64,000 nt of DNA from Akkermansiaceae bacterium (GTDB lineage Bacteria > Verrucomicrobiota > Verrucomicrobiia > Verrucomicrobiales > Akkermansiaceae): contig CP059069.1 of the NCBI GenBank assembly GCA_017798145.1, positions 1,597,226-1,661,225 on the forward strand, given 5' to 3'. Made by a program: the position numbers and the translations under genes. Positions 38,462 to 50,404 of this stretch are shown here, in pieces (within the stretch, counting starts at the first letter, position 1; the number at the start of each line of letters is the position of its first letter). The notes under the pieces were generated by a model that was not told the DNA's origin, did no database searches, and saw nothing but the letters and a program-made list of their open reading frames with translations.

Positions 38462-40633
38462 TCAGTTGACCGGCGTGAGCGTGAAATCCCTGATCGCGAT
38501 GCCTTTGCGCATGTCCTCGGGGCGGGCGAAGGTCAGGGTGTTGGAACCCGCTTTCAGATCCACGATGACGGGTGCGCTGGTTTCCCACAGACCCGCTTTG
38601 AAGGGGATCTCCATCTCCACCGGTTCCGCGCCGTTGGCGGAAACGAGCAGGCTCATGTCCCAACGGGAACTGGCCATTCTCGAAGTGAGGTCATATTTGC
38701 CAGCCTTCGGGGCTTCGAAGTTGTATTCCAGCAACTGCGAGCCGCCATAACGCGAATAGATCAGCTGCATGCCGCCGAGCTTGCTTTCCGCGAAGGAGAC
38801 GGCGTTGTGCTGACCCCATGCGGCTCGCGCCACGTTGTCCGCAGGGATTTTGGTCGCGACGGCGGGGATGGTGATCACGCCTGAGGTGCCCACGCTCACC
38901 GCGCGTTCCGCTGCCGGGGCTTCCGTGACGGGGCTCGGGACTTTGTAGGGATTGATCCGGTTCGGCCTTTTGCCATCCGCAATGCGATCCTGCTCAATGA
39001 TGGCAGCCGCATGCCAGATTTCGGGCACCACTTTGGGATCACGCATTCCGTAAACCTTGGGTTCGCCCATGACATCGCCGATCCATTGGGCGCGCTTCAC
39101 CTTCATGAATTCGGTTTCGTTTTCGCGGGCTTGGGTGGTGGCCACGAAATGCATGTCCGCACCGTAGGGGGGGACGCGGGCACGGTTGCCGAAATCACCG
39201 CCGAGGTAGGTGAGCCAGCCATCCGGTGTCCACTGGACCAGCGTCGCGTGGCCGGGTTCGGGGCGAGCCAAGGTCGGGATACCGAAAGACTTGAGCGCAA
39301 AGCGCCCGAAGAAAGCGCGGCGTCCGCAAATCCCGCCATTGGCAAGGACGTTCTGCATGAACATCAGCTCGGGACGGTCTTCTTTGACAAACGAACTGGT
39401 ATACTGGATTTCGGAATCGACGGATTGGCTGTAACGCAGGTCGTTGTAATCCCGCTGAATGAGATCCGGGCGATAGCTGCGCATCATTTCTCGGCACCAG
39501 GCATGGGCTTCGTCCGGATCCTCGCCGTCGACCACGGCGGTCAGCTCCCAAGTGGTGAGATCCTTGAATGCGGGATCGAGTTCGCCTGCGAGAAACGCTT
39601 TTTCGAAGCTCAGGTAACGCTTCAAGGGATCGATGGTTTCCGTGTAATTCTTGGGAGAATCACCATTCCGCATAAACATCGGCACGGCATGCTCCAGGCT
39701 TGTCGCAACCGCCAGTCTCTGCAGCACGCCTTCCTTGGCCTTCGGGCTGGCTTGCAGGATGGACTGGTAGATTTTCACCGCTTCGCCGTATTTGCCCCAT
39801 TTGGCTCCGTCGGCGACGAGCATCTGCAGCATCAGCGGGGTGTCGGACAAAAGCTGATCTAGCAATTTTTTGTTCGTCGGGCTTTCCTGGGCGAACTGGG
39901 CGAGGAAACGCGGATGCCCCTCCGAAAGGACAACGAATTGGGCGAGCTTGGTGTCCAGCCTGTCGCTGGCGAGGATTCCGCCGAAGCCGAGGGAATCGAG
40001 GGCTTTGCGTGTCTCCACCTTCGCGCTCATGCCCGCTTGTTCCGCCGCTTCGACCTTTTTCATCAGCTCCGCCTGGACGGCAGCCGCGTTTTCGAAGGTT
40101 TTTTTGGCTTTCTCGACATCCGAAGGGAGCTTCTCCAACTGCTTTTTGGCGCTCTCCAACTGCTTCTGTTGATCCGCAACGAGCTTGGCTTTGGCGGGAT
40201 CGCTGTCCGGCAATGCGACCAGCTCCTGCAGTTTCCTCTCGGCGGCCGTCACGCGGGAAGGAGCACTGCGCAGTTGCTCGACAAGGGCGTTGTATTTGTC
40301 CTCGCTCTGGCGCGAGATGCGCAGCGATTTGTCAACCGCAGCGAGCTCTTTCTGGGAGCCGAGCTCCGCTTTCAGCAATTCAATCAGGGCGGCCTGCTTC
40401 GCATCATCCACCGTAGGGATTTCCCTTTGGATCTCCTCGCGCAGCGAGTTGAGCATCGCGGTGTATTCCGCCTCGAGCTTGATGCCTTCCGGAGTGAGAT
40501 CCACAAGGGTTTCCTTCATGTTGCCGTCTTTGCGCAGCTTGATTTGCGGTGCCTCGGGTGATGCCGCCACGGCGAATACCGAGAGAAGGGCGAAGCCGCA
40601 AAGGGCTGCGAGGATGGACGAATGATGCTTCAT
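38462..40633 (-). CDS. Secreted transglutaminase-like protein with coiled coil and CBM-like domain
   Basis: First gene of the 40633-30706 operon, 723 aa. A signal peptide (MKHHSSILAALCGFALLSVFAVA) is followed by a long helical, probably coiled-coil part (about 40-260, Lys/Glu/Gln/Ala-rich). A transglutaminase-like core has NGGICGRRAFF (Cys), PEPGHATLVQW (His) and TYLGGDFG (Asp), at about residues 425-480. A C-terminal beta-sandwich (about 600-723; AGKYDLTSRMASSRWDMSL, WETSAPVIVDLKAGSNTLTF) looks like a carbohydrate-binding CBM35/DUF5077-type domain. Whether it acts as a peptidase or cross-linker is unknown. A dyad operator lies 117 bp upstream. Confidence 0.8.
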   Translation of the reverse strand: MKHHSSILAALCGFALLSVFAVAASPEAPQIKLRKDGNMKETLVDLTPEGIKLEAEYTAMLNSLREEIQREIPTVDDAKQAALIELLKAELGSQKELAAVDKSLRISRQSEDKYNALVEQLRSAPSRVTAAERKLQELVALPDSDPAKAKLVADQQKQLESAKKQLEKLPSDVEKAKKTFENAAAVQAELMKKVEAAEQAGMSAKVETRKALDSLGFGGILASDRLDTKLAQFVVLSEGHPRFLAQFAQESPTNKKLLDQLLSDTPLMLQMLVADGAKWGKYGEAVKIYQSILQASPKAKEGVLQRLAVATSLEHAVPMFMRNGDSPKNYTETIDPLKRYLSFEKAFLAGELDPAFKDLTTWELTAVVDGEDPDEAHAWCREMMRSYRPDLIQRDYNDLRYSQSVDSEIQYTSSFVKEDRPELMFMQNVLANGGICGRRAFFGRFALKSFGIPTLARPEPGHATLVQWTPDGWLTYLGGDFGNRARVPPYGADMHFVATTQARENETEFMKVKRAQWIGDVMGEPKVYGMRDPKVVPEIWHAAAIIEQDRIADGKRPNRINPYKVPSPVTEAPAAERAVSVGTSGVITIPAVATKIPADNVARAAWGQHNAVSFAESKLGGMQLIYSRYGGSQLLEYNFEAPKAGKYDLTSRMASSRWDMSLLVSANGAEPVEMEIPFKAGLWETSAPVIVDLKAGSNTLTFARPEDMRKGIAIRDFTLTPVN

Positions 40634-40749
40634 GGGCTGGTTTTCTGAAATGTGTTGAGACAGCGACTGTCGTCTGCGCCGAACCACTGGCTGACGATAC
40701 CATGGTTCGAGTGCATTTCTCGCGGATGAAATCCGAAATCTTCCTTGGC

Positions 40750-40776
40750 AACCGTATCTCAAAAAGTTACAGTTAT
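40750..40776. promoter_or_regulatory. Repeated dyad operator, site C
   Basis: AACCGTATCT, then 5 nt, then AGTTACAGTT. It lies 117 bp upstream of the transglutaminase-like gene (start 40633), ahead of the five-gene operon. Confidence 0.6.
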
Positions 40777-40867
40777 TGCGGGATTTCGCATCCTTGGATT
40801 CCCGGGGATGGAACGTATCAAGGCGCGCCCGGGATCATCCCCAGGCGCTGGGTGCCCCGCACCGCCT

Positions 40868-42301
40868 CTAGGCTCTCAGGAACTGCCGGATGGCCCCGAC
40901 CTGATCCAGCTTTTTGCGCGACATGTCCAAGTCAAGGTCGCCGTAGTGTTGGATCGGGTTTCCATGTGCGTTGAGAAGCGTGGTGTACCAGTTGCCGATG
41001 GTCTTGTGGCCTTCGGTCGCGTGGTAAGGCAGGCGGGTGTAGCGGCCGAGGATGTCCAGGGCGCACTTGTCCCCGGCGACGATGACAAACGGAGCCTCCC
41101 AGCCCAGGCCGTGGTGGGTTTCGCCACCTTCGGGGAAATACATGATCATGGTGTGGTCGAACATCGTGCCGTTTCCCTCGGGGATGGCTTTGAGTTTATC
41201 GGCAATGGTCTTGACCTGGTTGATGTGGGAATGGTGGATCTTTTCCCGGATTTGCGGTGCGGTAACGCCGGAGTAGCCGCCATTGTGGCCGACCTCATGG
41301 ATGGAGATGCGATCGGTCTCGTTGCCGGGCAGCCCGATGATCGGCGTGTTGAGCATGTCGATCGTGTACGTCACGACGTTGGTGAGCCCGCTGGCAAGCG
41401 CGGCCACCAGGACATCGGTCATGGCCTCTTGCTTTTGCATGTTGTTGGCCAGCGGCCCGCCGTTTGCGTGGATCGGGTCGATCTTGGGGAGGAATTGCTT
41501 GATGGTGCCGGACATGGTCGCGAGCCGCTCGTTGCGGGCTTGGATCTCTTCGATCGAGGAGATGTGGCTGGAGAGTTTTTCCTTCTCATAGCCATGCAGC
41601 AACTTGGTTTTCAGGTTTTCTTCGTTCTCCAGGAAGGCGAGCATCTTATTCCCGGAACCCGCCGACTTCGGATCGACCGCCGACCGGAACAGTTCATTGT
41701 AGGCGGTCATCGGATCGGTGTAGCAGTAGTTGCGCTGATGCGGGCCGGGCGCCGAGTATCCGGGTTGGATGCCGGTTTCGAAATTGGCGTCATTGCCACG
41801 CAGCGCGAGTTCGACGTGGCCGAAGGGCGACGGGAAGAGCTTTGCGAGCTCGAAGTCGATGGTCGCGCGCTTGATGCCGCTGAGCGAGTTCCCGCCGGAC
41901 TTGTAGGCGCCCATCACGGAAGACCAGGAGTAGTGGCCGTTTTCGCTCATCCTTGTGGAGAAGCCCTGGATGAGCGCCATGTTCGACTTGTAGCCTTCGA
42001 GCGGGCGCATCCATTCCTGCAATTCGTGATCGCGCAGATCGGTTTCGAACGGCTGTTTCTTTTTCTCGAGGTTCGCCTGGTCTGCGGTGAAAGTGGGCAA
42101 AGCGAGATCATTGGGTCGTTGTCCGTTGGCCTTGCGGATGAAGACAAAGCGCCGGGGCACGCCGCCCAGCAGGCTGGGCGTCACGCCTTTCACCCCGTCC
42201 TGGACGGTGTTGGCGAGCAGCGAGCTGAAGGTGGGGGCGAGGGCGAAGCCGCCCACGCCGAAGGCGGATGTTCTGAGGAAGGATCTGCGGGTGGTGTCCA
42301 T
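40868..42301 (-). CDS. DUF1552 protein, Tat-exported
   Basis: The protein has 477 aa. The N-terminus has a twin-arginine signal (RRSFLR) and a hydrophobic stretch to about residue 32. The body has the DUF1552 marks: FVFIRKANGQRPNDL, HSYSWSSVMGA-like YSWSSVMGAYKSGG, SAPGPHQRNYCYTDP, PEGGETHHGLGWEAPFVI and the C-terminal GNWYTTLLNAHGNPIQHYGD. DUF1552 proteins are sulfatase-fold relatives that are nearly always encoded next to DUF1592 genes, as here (4 bp after the stop of the 1033-aa gene). Their biochemical job is unknown. Confidence 0.93.
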   Translation of the reverse strand: MDTTRRSFLRTSAFGVGGFALAPTFSSLLANTVQDGVKGVTPSLLGGVPRRFVFIRKANGQRPNDLALPTFTADQANLEKKKQPFETDLRDHELQEWMRPLEGYKSNMALIQGFSTRMSENGHYSWSSVMGAYKSGGNSLSGIKRATIDFELAKLFPSPFGHVELALRGNDANFETGIQPGYSAPGPHQRNYCYTDPMTAYNELFRSAVDPKSAGSGNKMLAFLENEENLKTKLLHGYEKEKLSSHISSIEEIQARNERLATMSGTIKQFLPKIDPIHANGGPLANNMQKQEAMTDVLVAALASGLTNVVTYTIDMLNTPIIGLPGNETDRISIHEVGHNGGYSGVTAPQIREKIHHSHINQVKTIADKLKAIPEGNGTMFDHTMIMYFPEGGETHHGLGWEAPFVIVAGDKCALDILGRYTRLPYHATEGHKTIGNWYTTLLNAHGNPIQHYGDLDLDMSRKKLDQVGAIRQFLRA

Positions 42302-42305
42302 GGTG

Positions 42306-45407
<3,102 letters not shown>

Positions 45408-45496
45408 TTCGGGTTTGCAGATTCAGGATCGGATTGAGCTTCAAATACAACGGCTCCCACGAAATCTCTCGGAAAAATTTCGAAATCCATCGGACT

Positions 45497-45523
45497 AACT
45501 GTATCTAATAAAGGAGTAGTTAT
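45497..45523. promoter_or_regulatory. Repeated dyad operator, site B
   Basis: AACTGTATCT, AATAA, then AGGAGTAGTT; the second arm is weaker. It lies 90 bp upstream of the 1033-aa DUF1592 gene (start 45407). Confidence 0.55.
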
Positions 45524-45554
45524 GGGAACCTTGGAACCGGAACCCATCCAGCAA

Positions 45555-45589
45555 AAAAGCCCGCCAAAGGGTTCCTTCGGCGGGCTTTT
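45555..45589 (-). terminator. Rho-independent terminator after the PEP-CTERM gene
   Basis: AAAAGCCCGCC and GGCGGGCTTTT pair over 11 bp, extended by AAGG/CCTT, with a T run on the minus strand. It is 16 bp beyond the stop of the 508-aa PEP-CTERM gene. A degenerate copy lies at 47844-47876. Confidence 0.8.
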
Positions 45590-45604
45590 GGATAAGTCGG
45601 GCAT

Positions 45605-47131
45605 CTAGCGCCTGCGGCGGAGCAGGGCGAGAAAGCCGAGACCGCCGAGGAGGGCGGCGGAGGGCTCGGGGATGACCGCCAAATTCAGATCACCGGTGCT
45701 TTGGGTGAACGTCCAAACCTCATTGCCTGCGTTGGTGGTGGTTGTCCAGACCCCCAGGTTGTTGGTGAACGATTGGGTTCCATAGAGACCCGTGAGGGAC
45801 ACCGCCGAGAAGTCGCCTGATGTGGCGCCCGTCACGTCAAACAAGTTGAAGGTGGTGCTGGATAGGATCGCCCCGATATCGAAGACCAATGCACCTCCCA
45901 GACCCAGGGTGGTTCCGACATTCACACCGTCGTAATCGGTGCCGCGGGTTACGCCATCGATCTCGAAGGTGGTGGTGGATGTGCTGGCTAGTGCCAGCGA
46001 ATTGGAGAAGGAAAGCACACCGGGGCTGGTGCCGGGGCGCAGGTTGCCGTTGATGGTGGTGGCACCGCCCACCGTGCCGCTACCGCCGAGCGTTCCTGCG
46101 GCCGCGACGGACACGAGACCTGTGGCGGTGGATGAATTGCCGTTGATGATGAGGCTGCCCGCGTTGACGTTGGTCGCTCCGGTGTAGCTGTTGTTGCCGG
46201 AGAGGGTGATGGTGCCGTTGCCTGTCTTGGTGAGGGCGGTGGTACTGCCAGTTGTGCCGTTCTCAATCACGCCCTGGAAGTTGCCGCCGCCAGCGTTACC
46301 GCTGCCGATGGTCAGGGTGCGGGTACCGGATGTGTGCGTGCTGGTGATCACACCGCCCGTGCCGGTGAGGTTGCCGACAGTCAGGCTCTGATTGCTCATG
46401 TCCAAAGTGCCGCCGGTGTTGACGGTGAGCTGGTTGTTAACGTTTCCAAGAGCCGTAGCGCTGCCCATGGCGAGAATGCCATTTTTGACGGTGGTGCTGC
46501 CAGTGTAAGTGTTATCTCCCGTTCCTGACGAGAGGGTAACGCGTCCGGTCCCATCCTTGACGATGTCGCCCGTGCCGGTGATCGATCCATGGTTCAGCAA
46601 ACTGCCGTTGGTAGGGGTATTGCTAGAGTTATAGGTCAGCTGATGGCCATTGAGATTCGTGCCTCCTAGAATTCTTTTTGCTGTGGTGTTGTTGCCACCG
46701 TGGCTCCAGATCTGATCGCCGCCCAGTTTGATCGGGGCGTTCCAAGTGAGGCCGGCGAGACTACCCAAGCTGAGGCCGCTGTTGATGGTGATTTCCGACC
46801 CATTAATAGTGCGGGTGCCTGAAGTGTAGCTGAGCGTGAGCGCACCGACCGTGACGGGCACGTCGACCGTGAGGGTTCCGCTGCCGGCTATGACCGCATT
46901 GTCACCGTTGGCATTGTTCCATGCGACGTAGGGGACGGCACCCGCGTCCCAGTTTTTTGTGGTGGTATTCCAGGTGCCGGCGCCGCCTGCGCTGGAGCCG
47001 TTGCCGTTGCCGGCGATGTCGGTTGTGCCTCCGTCAAAGTAGAGGGTGGATTGTGCGGAAGCGGAGGATATCGCGAGCAGCGAGCTGCCGGCGAGTGCGA
47101 GGAAGTGGCGGAGCGTGGTTTTCGGTTTCAT
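45605..47131 (-). CDS. PEP-CTERM protein with autotransporter-type beta-strand repeats
   Basis: A secreted protein of 508 aa. A signal peptide (ASAQS cleavage) is followed by a Thr/Gly/Asn-rich beta-solenoid with passenger-associated repeats such as LTKTGNGTITLSGNNSYTGA and GSLIINGNSSTATGLV. The C-terminus has the PEP-CTERM sorting signal IPEPSAALLG, a short hydrophobic stretch (GLGFLALL) and RRRR. Such proteins are processed by an exosortase, not encoded here, and displayed at the surface or released into exopolysaccharide. Dyad site D lies 201 bp upstream, inside a 90-bp stretch shared with the other intact PEP-CTERM gene. Confidence 0.92.
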   Translation of the reverse strand: MKPKTTLRHFLALAGSSLLAISSASAQSTLYFDGGTTDIAGNGNGSSAGGAGTWNTTTKNWDAGAVPYVAWNNANGDNAVIAGSGTLTVDVPVTVGALTLSYTSGTRTINGSEITINSGLSLGSLAGLTWNAPIKLGGDQIWSHGGNNTTAKRILGGTNLNGHQLTYNSSNTPTNGSLLNHGSITGTGDIVKDGTGRVTLSSGTGDNTYTGSTTVKNGILAMGSATALGNVNNQLTVNTGGTLDMSNQSLTVGNLTGTGGVITSTHTSGTRTLTIGSGNAGGGNFQGVIENGTTGSTTALTKTGNGTITLSGNNSYTGATNVNAGSLIINGNSSTATGLVSVAAAGTLGGSGTVGGATTINGNLRPGTSPGVLSFSNSLALASTSTTTFEIDGVTRGTDYDGVNVGTTLGLGGALVFDIGAILSSTTFNLFDVTGATSGDFSAVSLTGLYGTQSFTNNLGVWTTTTNAGNEVWTFTQSTGDLNLAVIPEPSAALLGGLGFLALLRRRR

Positions 47132-47269
47132 GGGATTGAATGATTCGGGTTGGTTGATGGCCGGTGGGGAGGATTACGGATGCGAAGTTGGCCGCGATTC
47201 GATTTTTTCGGAATTGGGGGATTGATTTGCCGGCATTTCAGCCGCATCCGGTCGCCGGATGGGGCATGG

Positions 47270-47362
47270 CAGGCCGACGGATCGAAGAAAACTACGGAGG
47301 CTGCGCGGCGTGAAGAAAAATTTATCTGAGTAAGTGTATCCCGGAAAGTAACAGTTTCAGCC
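47270..47362. repeat. Shared upstream region of the PEP-CTERM genes, copy 1
   Basis: About 90 bp that recur at 51267-51356: both contain CCGACGGATCGAAGAAAA, GCGCGGCGTGAAGAAAAAT, then the dyad operator in the same frame and spacing. The conservation reaches well past the dyad, so a promoter or leader is probably included. Confidence 0.7.
47332..47357. promoter_or_regulatory. Repeated dyad operator, site D
   Basis: AAGTGTATCC, CGGAA, then AGTAACAGTTT. It lies upstream of the 508-aa PEP-CTERM gene. Confidence 0.6.
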
Positions 47363-47559
47363 GGAAAGCGGCCTGGCGTTTTCGGGTGCCCATTTGTTGG
47401 CGTCGCGCTCGCGCTTGACCTTCTAGGCGGCTTTCCTGCTTTCGATAGGTTCTTCGGGGAGGCGGTCGAGAGGCCAGTGGGGTCGGGGTGATGGGATGCC
47501 GTGAAAACTTTCTCCGCCCGCGCCACGAGATCCGGGCGGTCTGCGGAGAGATCCTTGGA

Positions 47560-47700
47560 TTCGAGGGTCTGCTGGGCTCGCGCGGCCTTGGCGGCGATCA
47601 GATCGTTTCCAGCCGCCGGGCGCGCGGAGACGAGAACACACCCGGCAAGCAAAACGCCCGGGCTGATATCCTTCGGCAGGTTGTGAAGGTTTTTCCGTTT
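47560..47700 (-). pseudogene. DUF1592 gene, N-terminal remnant
   Basis: The minus frame reads GVLLAGCVLVSARPAAGNDL, then AAKAARAQQTLESKDLS, matching GVLLTGCVLVSARPADGNEV and AANAAPGQQTLESKAMN of the intact 1033-aa protein. After that, similarity ends before the heme motif. The initiating ATG is not present. It is part of the duplication 47552-47941. Confidence 0.65.
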
Positions 47701-47786
47701 GTCTGCGCAGATTCCGAATCGGATTCAGTTTCCCATACAACGGCACCCGCGAAATTTCTCGGAAAAACTTCGGGATCCATCGGAGT

Positions 47787-47812
47787 GACTATATCTCCAA
47801 AGGGATCGTTAT
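47787..47812. promoter_or_regulatory. Repeated dyad operator, site H (decayed)
   Basis: GACTATATCT, CCAAA, then GGGATCGTTAT. It matches site B position by position in the duplicated segment but both arms have drifted; it stands before a dead DUF1592 copy. Confidence 0.4.
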
Positions 47813-48180
47813 GGGAAACTTGGAACCGGAACCCAGTCCGCGAAAAAGCCCGCCGAAGGAAACCTCCGGGGGCTTCTGGATAAGCAGTATTTCCAGCGCC
47901 TACGGCGGAGCGAGCCGAGGAGGGCGGCGGAGGGCTCGGGAATCGGCGCTACATCCGCGAAAGTCGCTCCAAAGCGGATTTCGTCATCGATCCGGGTGCC
48001 GGTAGGGTTGCGTTGCGCGAAAGTGATGGTGTCCAACTGTTCTTGGAGGATAACCGAGCTTATCGTGGCGCCTCCCGCGGTGGTTGCGGCGTCGGAGGCT
48101 GGGATCGCGGGTATTCCACCCGCATGCCCATGAGCAGCGAAGCGGGCAATCCCGGAAAGTCCGTTTCTTTCTCCCATCAT
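47809..48180 (-). pseudogene. Broken PEP-CTERM gene
   Basis: The minus frame from ATG 48180 reads GGATISSVILQEQLDTITFA and QRNPTGTRIDDEIRFGATFA, then IPEPSAALLGSL-RRRR. Compared with intact relatives, the hydrophobic part of the sorting signal (about 8 residues) is deleted and the TAG after the Arg cluster has become TGG, so translation would run on through the old terminator. Upstream coding for a signal peptide is missing. It is unlikely to be sorted by an exosortase. Confidence 0.65.
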
Positions 48181-48242
48181 GAGCTTGCGGGTTACAAAAT
48201 CGCGTTCCCAGCGATTAACTTGAGGGGTACGCCGTGGCTCTC

Positions 48243-50129
48243 CTACTTTCCTTTCTGTGCCGCCTTTTCCAGGGGCACGATCGGCACCGAAAGCTGGTCG
48301 AGCCTTTCGAGAAACGCTTCTCCCATGGCGGATTCCTTGAGCTGGCGTTCGCGCACCCGGGCAGTGGCGTCGGCCGACGCTTTCTTCCAATCGAAGTCCG
48401 GCTTCTCGTCAGGGATCTCGCTCTCAGGGTAGTCCCAGTCGTCGGTGCGGAAGCTCGGGAAGGGCTGGTCCTGTTCGCCGGCGACGTAAAGGTTGCCCAC
48501 CGGAGCCACGCCCCAGCCGTAGCGGACGGCGACCGGTTTCTCGACCATCGGGCTCCAGACCTGGATCGACCGGTGACCATGGGTCCAGTAGGTTCCCTTC
48601 CCATATTCCGCATAGCGGGCGTGAGCCATGTAGAAGATCCCGTCCTCACCGGCGATCGAGAAACCCCGCGGGATTTTACTTCCGTCCTTGGTTTGGACCC
48701 GCATGTCGAAGCCCAGGACCATCACATCCCCGTGGGCTTCCGCCGACACGAGCTTGATCGGTTCCAGCCAGCGGGCGCCCTGCACGCCATACACTTTGCT
48801 GAGCGCCCATTTGGCCGCACGCCAGCCGTGATCACGTTTCCTTCCCGGATGCAGGCCGGGAGCCTGCACATCATAGCCGGGGATGAAAATCGTGTTCTCC
48901 GGGTCGCCGACATCGGCGAGGCCCAGCCGCTGGGATTCACGGATGAACGGGGCGATGGCAATGGACTGAACCTCGAAGTTCTCGGGCCCCTGCGCCGCGC
49001 TGCCGTCCGCACAGAAACCGATCACGGCCACCGGGAGCTGCGGGTCATTGAAGTCCTCGCGGATCCCCTCGACCATGAGCTTCAACAGCACGCGGTAGCG
49101 CTTGGGGCGGGCATTGTCCCCGAGCGTGTTGTTGAAGCCTTGGTGAAAGGCGAGGCCCTTGATGTTGAGGCCCTTGAAGACCCCGAGGAAGCCGTTGTGC
49201 ACGCTGGCCATGTCGCTGGGGCTTTTGCCGGGCACATTCCATGATCTCAGATTTTTCGGGTCGGGCCGTTCCGGCTCGGGTTTGTTATTCTTCTTGGCAC
49301 GGCCTTTTTCAATTCCCCAGATCCGGTCGGCCTCGGCCTCGGGGTCGAATGCCGCCATCCGCGCCCGGACATGATCCGCGTAGCGCTTGGTCAGCGGATG
49401 CTCGTCGAACTTGTGGGCGGGCACCATGCTTTCGATCGAGGCGCCGCCGCGGGCCGTCTTGATCAGGCCGATCGGGATTCCGAGGGTGCGCTGCACATTC
49501 AACCCGAAGACATACCCGATGGCGGCAAACTCTCGCGCCGTCTCCGGGGAGGAGACATCCCAACTGCCGCTGACCGTGTCGATCGCCTCGGGCCGGATGT
49601 CGTCCTGCAGGGTGGCCTGCTCGTTGGTCGTGATCGAGAAGAGGCGCAAAAGTGGCAAATCCGCCTGGGGAAGCAGGTCCGCGGCGTCGGTCTTGGCGGC
49701 GGGAAAGGCCATGTTGCTCTGGCCGTGCATGACCCAAACGTCGCCGAGAAGGATGTTGTCGAGCGTGATGGTTTCCCCACCGTGGGTCGCAGTAAGGGTG
49801 ATCGGCTCGGTGCTGGCCTCGCGTGGCGGGAAGCTGACTTCCCATTTGCCGAGCCCCTTGTAGGCTTCCTCGTAGCCGAACACCTCGACCGGCGCGGCGG
49901 CCGCCGTGGTGGGTTCTGCGGACTCCTTGCCCAAGGCCACCGTCACTTTTGCCCCGGGCTTCGCCCAGCCCCAGACCTTGATCGGCTTGTCCCGCTGGAG
50001 AACCATGCCGCTGCCGAAGATGTTGTGTAGCTTGAAGGGCTGCGACTGGCGGTCCGATTGCGCGGGGCAGAGAGTGGCGAGGGACGCCATGAGGAGCAAG
50101 GCGGCGAGGGAGTGGATTCTTGATTGCAT
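48243..50129 (-). CDS. Sialate O-acetylesterase-like protein (paralogue)
   Basis: A secreted protein of 628 aa, closely related to the gene at 34350-36200. Signal peptide MQSRIHSLAALLLMASLATL; opening LHNIFGSGMVLQRDKPIKVWGWA; nucleophile block VWVMHGQSNMAF; GLAFHQGFNN at block III (again without the usual Glu); DVQAPGLHPGRKRDHG with the histidine. The ATG at 50129 is preferred because it begins the signal peptide. It is a single-gene unit with dyad site G 122 bp upstream, so it seems to share control with the DUF1592 and PEP-CTERM genes. Confidence 0.87.
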   Translation of the reverse strand: MQSRIHSLAALLLMASLATLCPAQSDRQSQPFKLHNIFGSGMVLQRDKPIKVWGWAKPGAKVTVALGKESAEPTTAAAAPVEVFGYEEAYKGLGKWEVSFPPREASTEPITLTATHGGETITLDNILLGDVWVMHGQSNMAFPAAKTDAADLLPQADLPLLRLFSITTNEQATLQDDIRPEAIDTVSGSWDVSSPETAREFAAIGYVFGLNVQRTLGIPIGLIKTARGGASIESMVPAHKFDEHPLTKRYADHVRARMAAFDPEAEADRIWGIEKGRAKKNNKPEPERPDPKNLRSWNVPGKSPSDMASVHNGFLGVFKGLNIKGLAFHQGFNNTLGDNARPKRYRVLLKLMVEGIREDFNDPQLPVAVIGFCADGSAAQGPENFEVQSIAIAPFIRESQRLGLADVGDPENTIFIPGYDVQAPGLHPGRKRDHGWRAAKWALSKVYGVQGARWLEPIKLVSAEAHGDVMVLGFDMRVQTKDGSKIPRGFSIAGEDGIFYMAHARYAEYGKGTYWTHGHRSIQVWSPMVEKPVAVRYGWGVAPVGNLYVAGEQDQPFPSFRTDDWDYPESEIPDEKPDFDWKKASADATARVRERQLKESAMGEAFLERLDQLSVPIVPLEKAAQKGK

Positions 50130-50250
50130 GCTTCTTGTAGCTTGGGTTTCGGTTTGGAAGGGCTTGGTTTGTCCGCAGCGGTGGCAGCTCGGTATCTTAC
50201 ATCGCCGGATGGAAAAAACTCTCGGATGAAAATCGGATTTCTCACGCAGC

Positions 50251-50276
50251 AACTGTATCTGAAAAGATGGCGCTTT
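50251..50276. promoter_or_regulatory. Repeated dyad operator, site G
   Basis: AACTGTATCT, GAAAA, then a weak second arm GATGGCGCTTT. It lies 122 bp upstream of the acetylesterase paralogue (start 50129). Confidence 0.5.
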
Positions 50277-50332
50277 GGATCATACCCGGTGCACACAGGT
50301 GCCATAACCGTCCGTTACCCACAAATCACAAA

Positions 50333-50371
50333 AATGTGGCGCTGCGATCACAAGGATCACAGCGCCACATT
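50333..50371 (-). terminator. Rho-independent terminator after the 253-aa PEP-CTERM gene
   Basis: AATGTGGCGCTG and CAGCGCCACATT form a perfect 12-bp stem. On the minus strand it is followed by TTTTT. It lies 34 bp beyond the stop of the PEP-CTERM gene. Confidence 0.8.
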
Positions 50372-50404
50372 GGGATAAGGTTACCTTTCGCGCCGAGGCC
50401 GAGA

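Larger units (their letters stand above)
47552..47941. repeat. Decayed duplication of the DUF1592 start / terminator / PEP-CTERM end junction
   Basis: This stretch aligns in order with 45262-45672: the first codons of a DUF1592 gene, its upstream leader and dyad, the terminator hairpin and the end of a PEP-CTERM gene. Shared runs include GAGACGAGAACACACCCGG and TTGGAACCGGAACCCA. The copy has lost the DUF1592 start codon, has a weakened terminator and a mutated PEP-CTERM stop. The sequence from 47363 to 47551 holds no gene I can support; one minus frame (VKRERDANKWAPENARPLSG then stop) may be another gene tail. Confidence 0.75.

Noticed and set aside
45605-47131. Repeat-rich PEP-CTERM gene as a possible CRISPR or tandem-repeat array
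   Set aside because: Repeats are at protein level (Thr/Gly beta-strand units) with varied DNA and no regular spacers. No CRISPR array was seen anywhere in the window.
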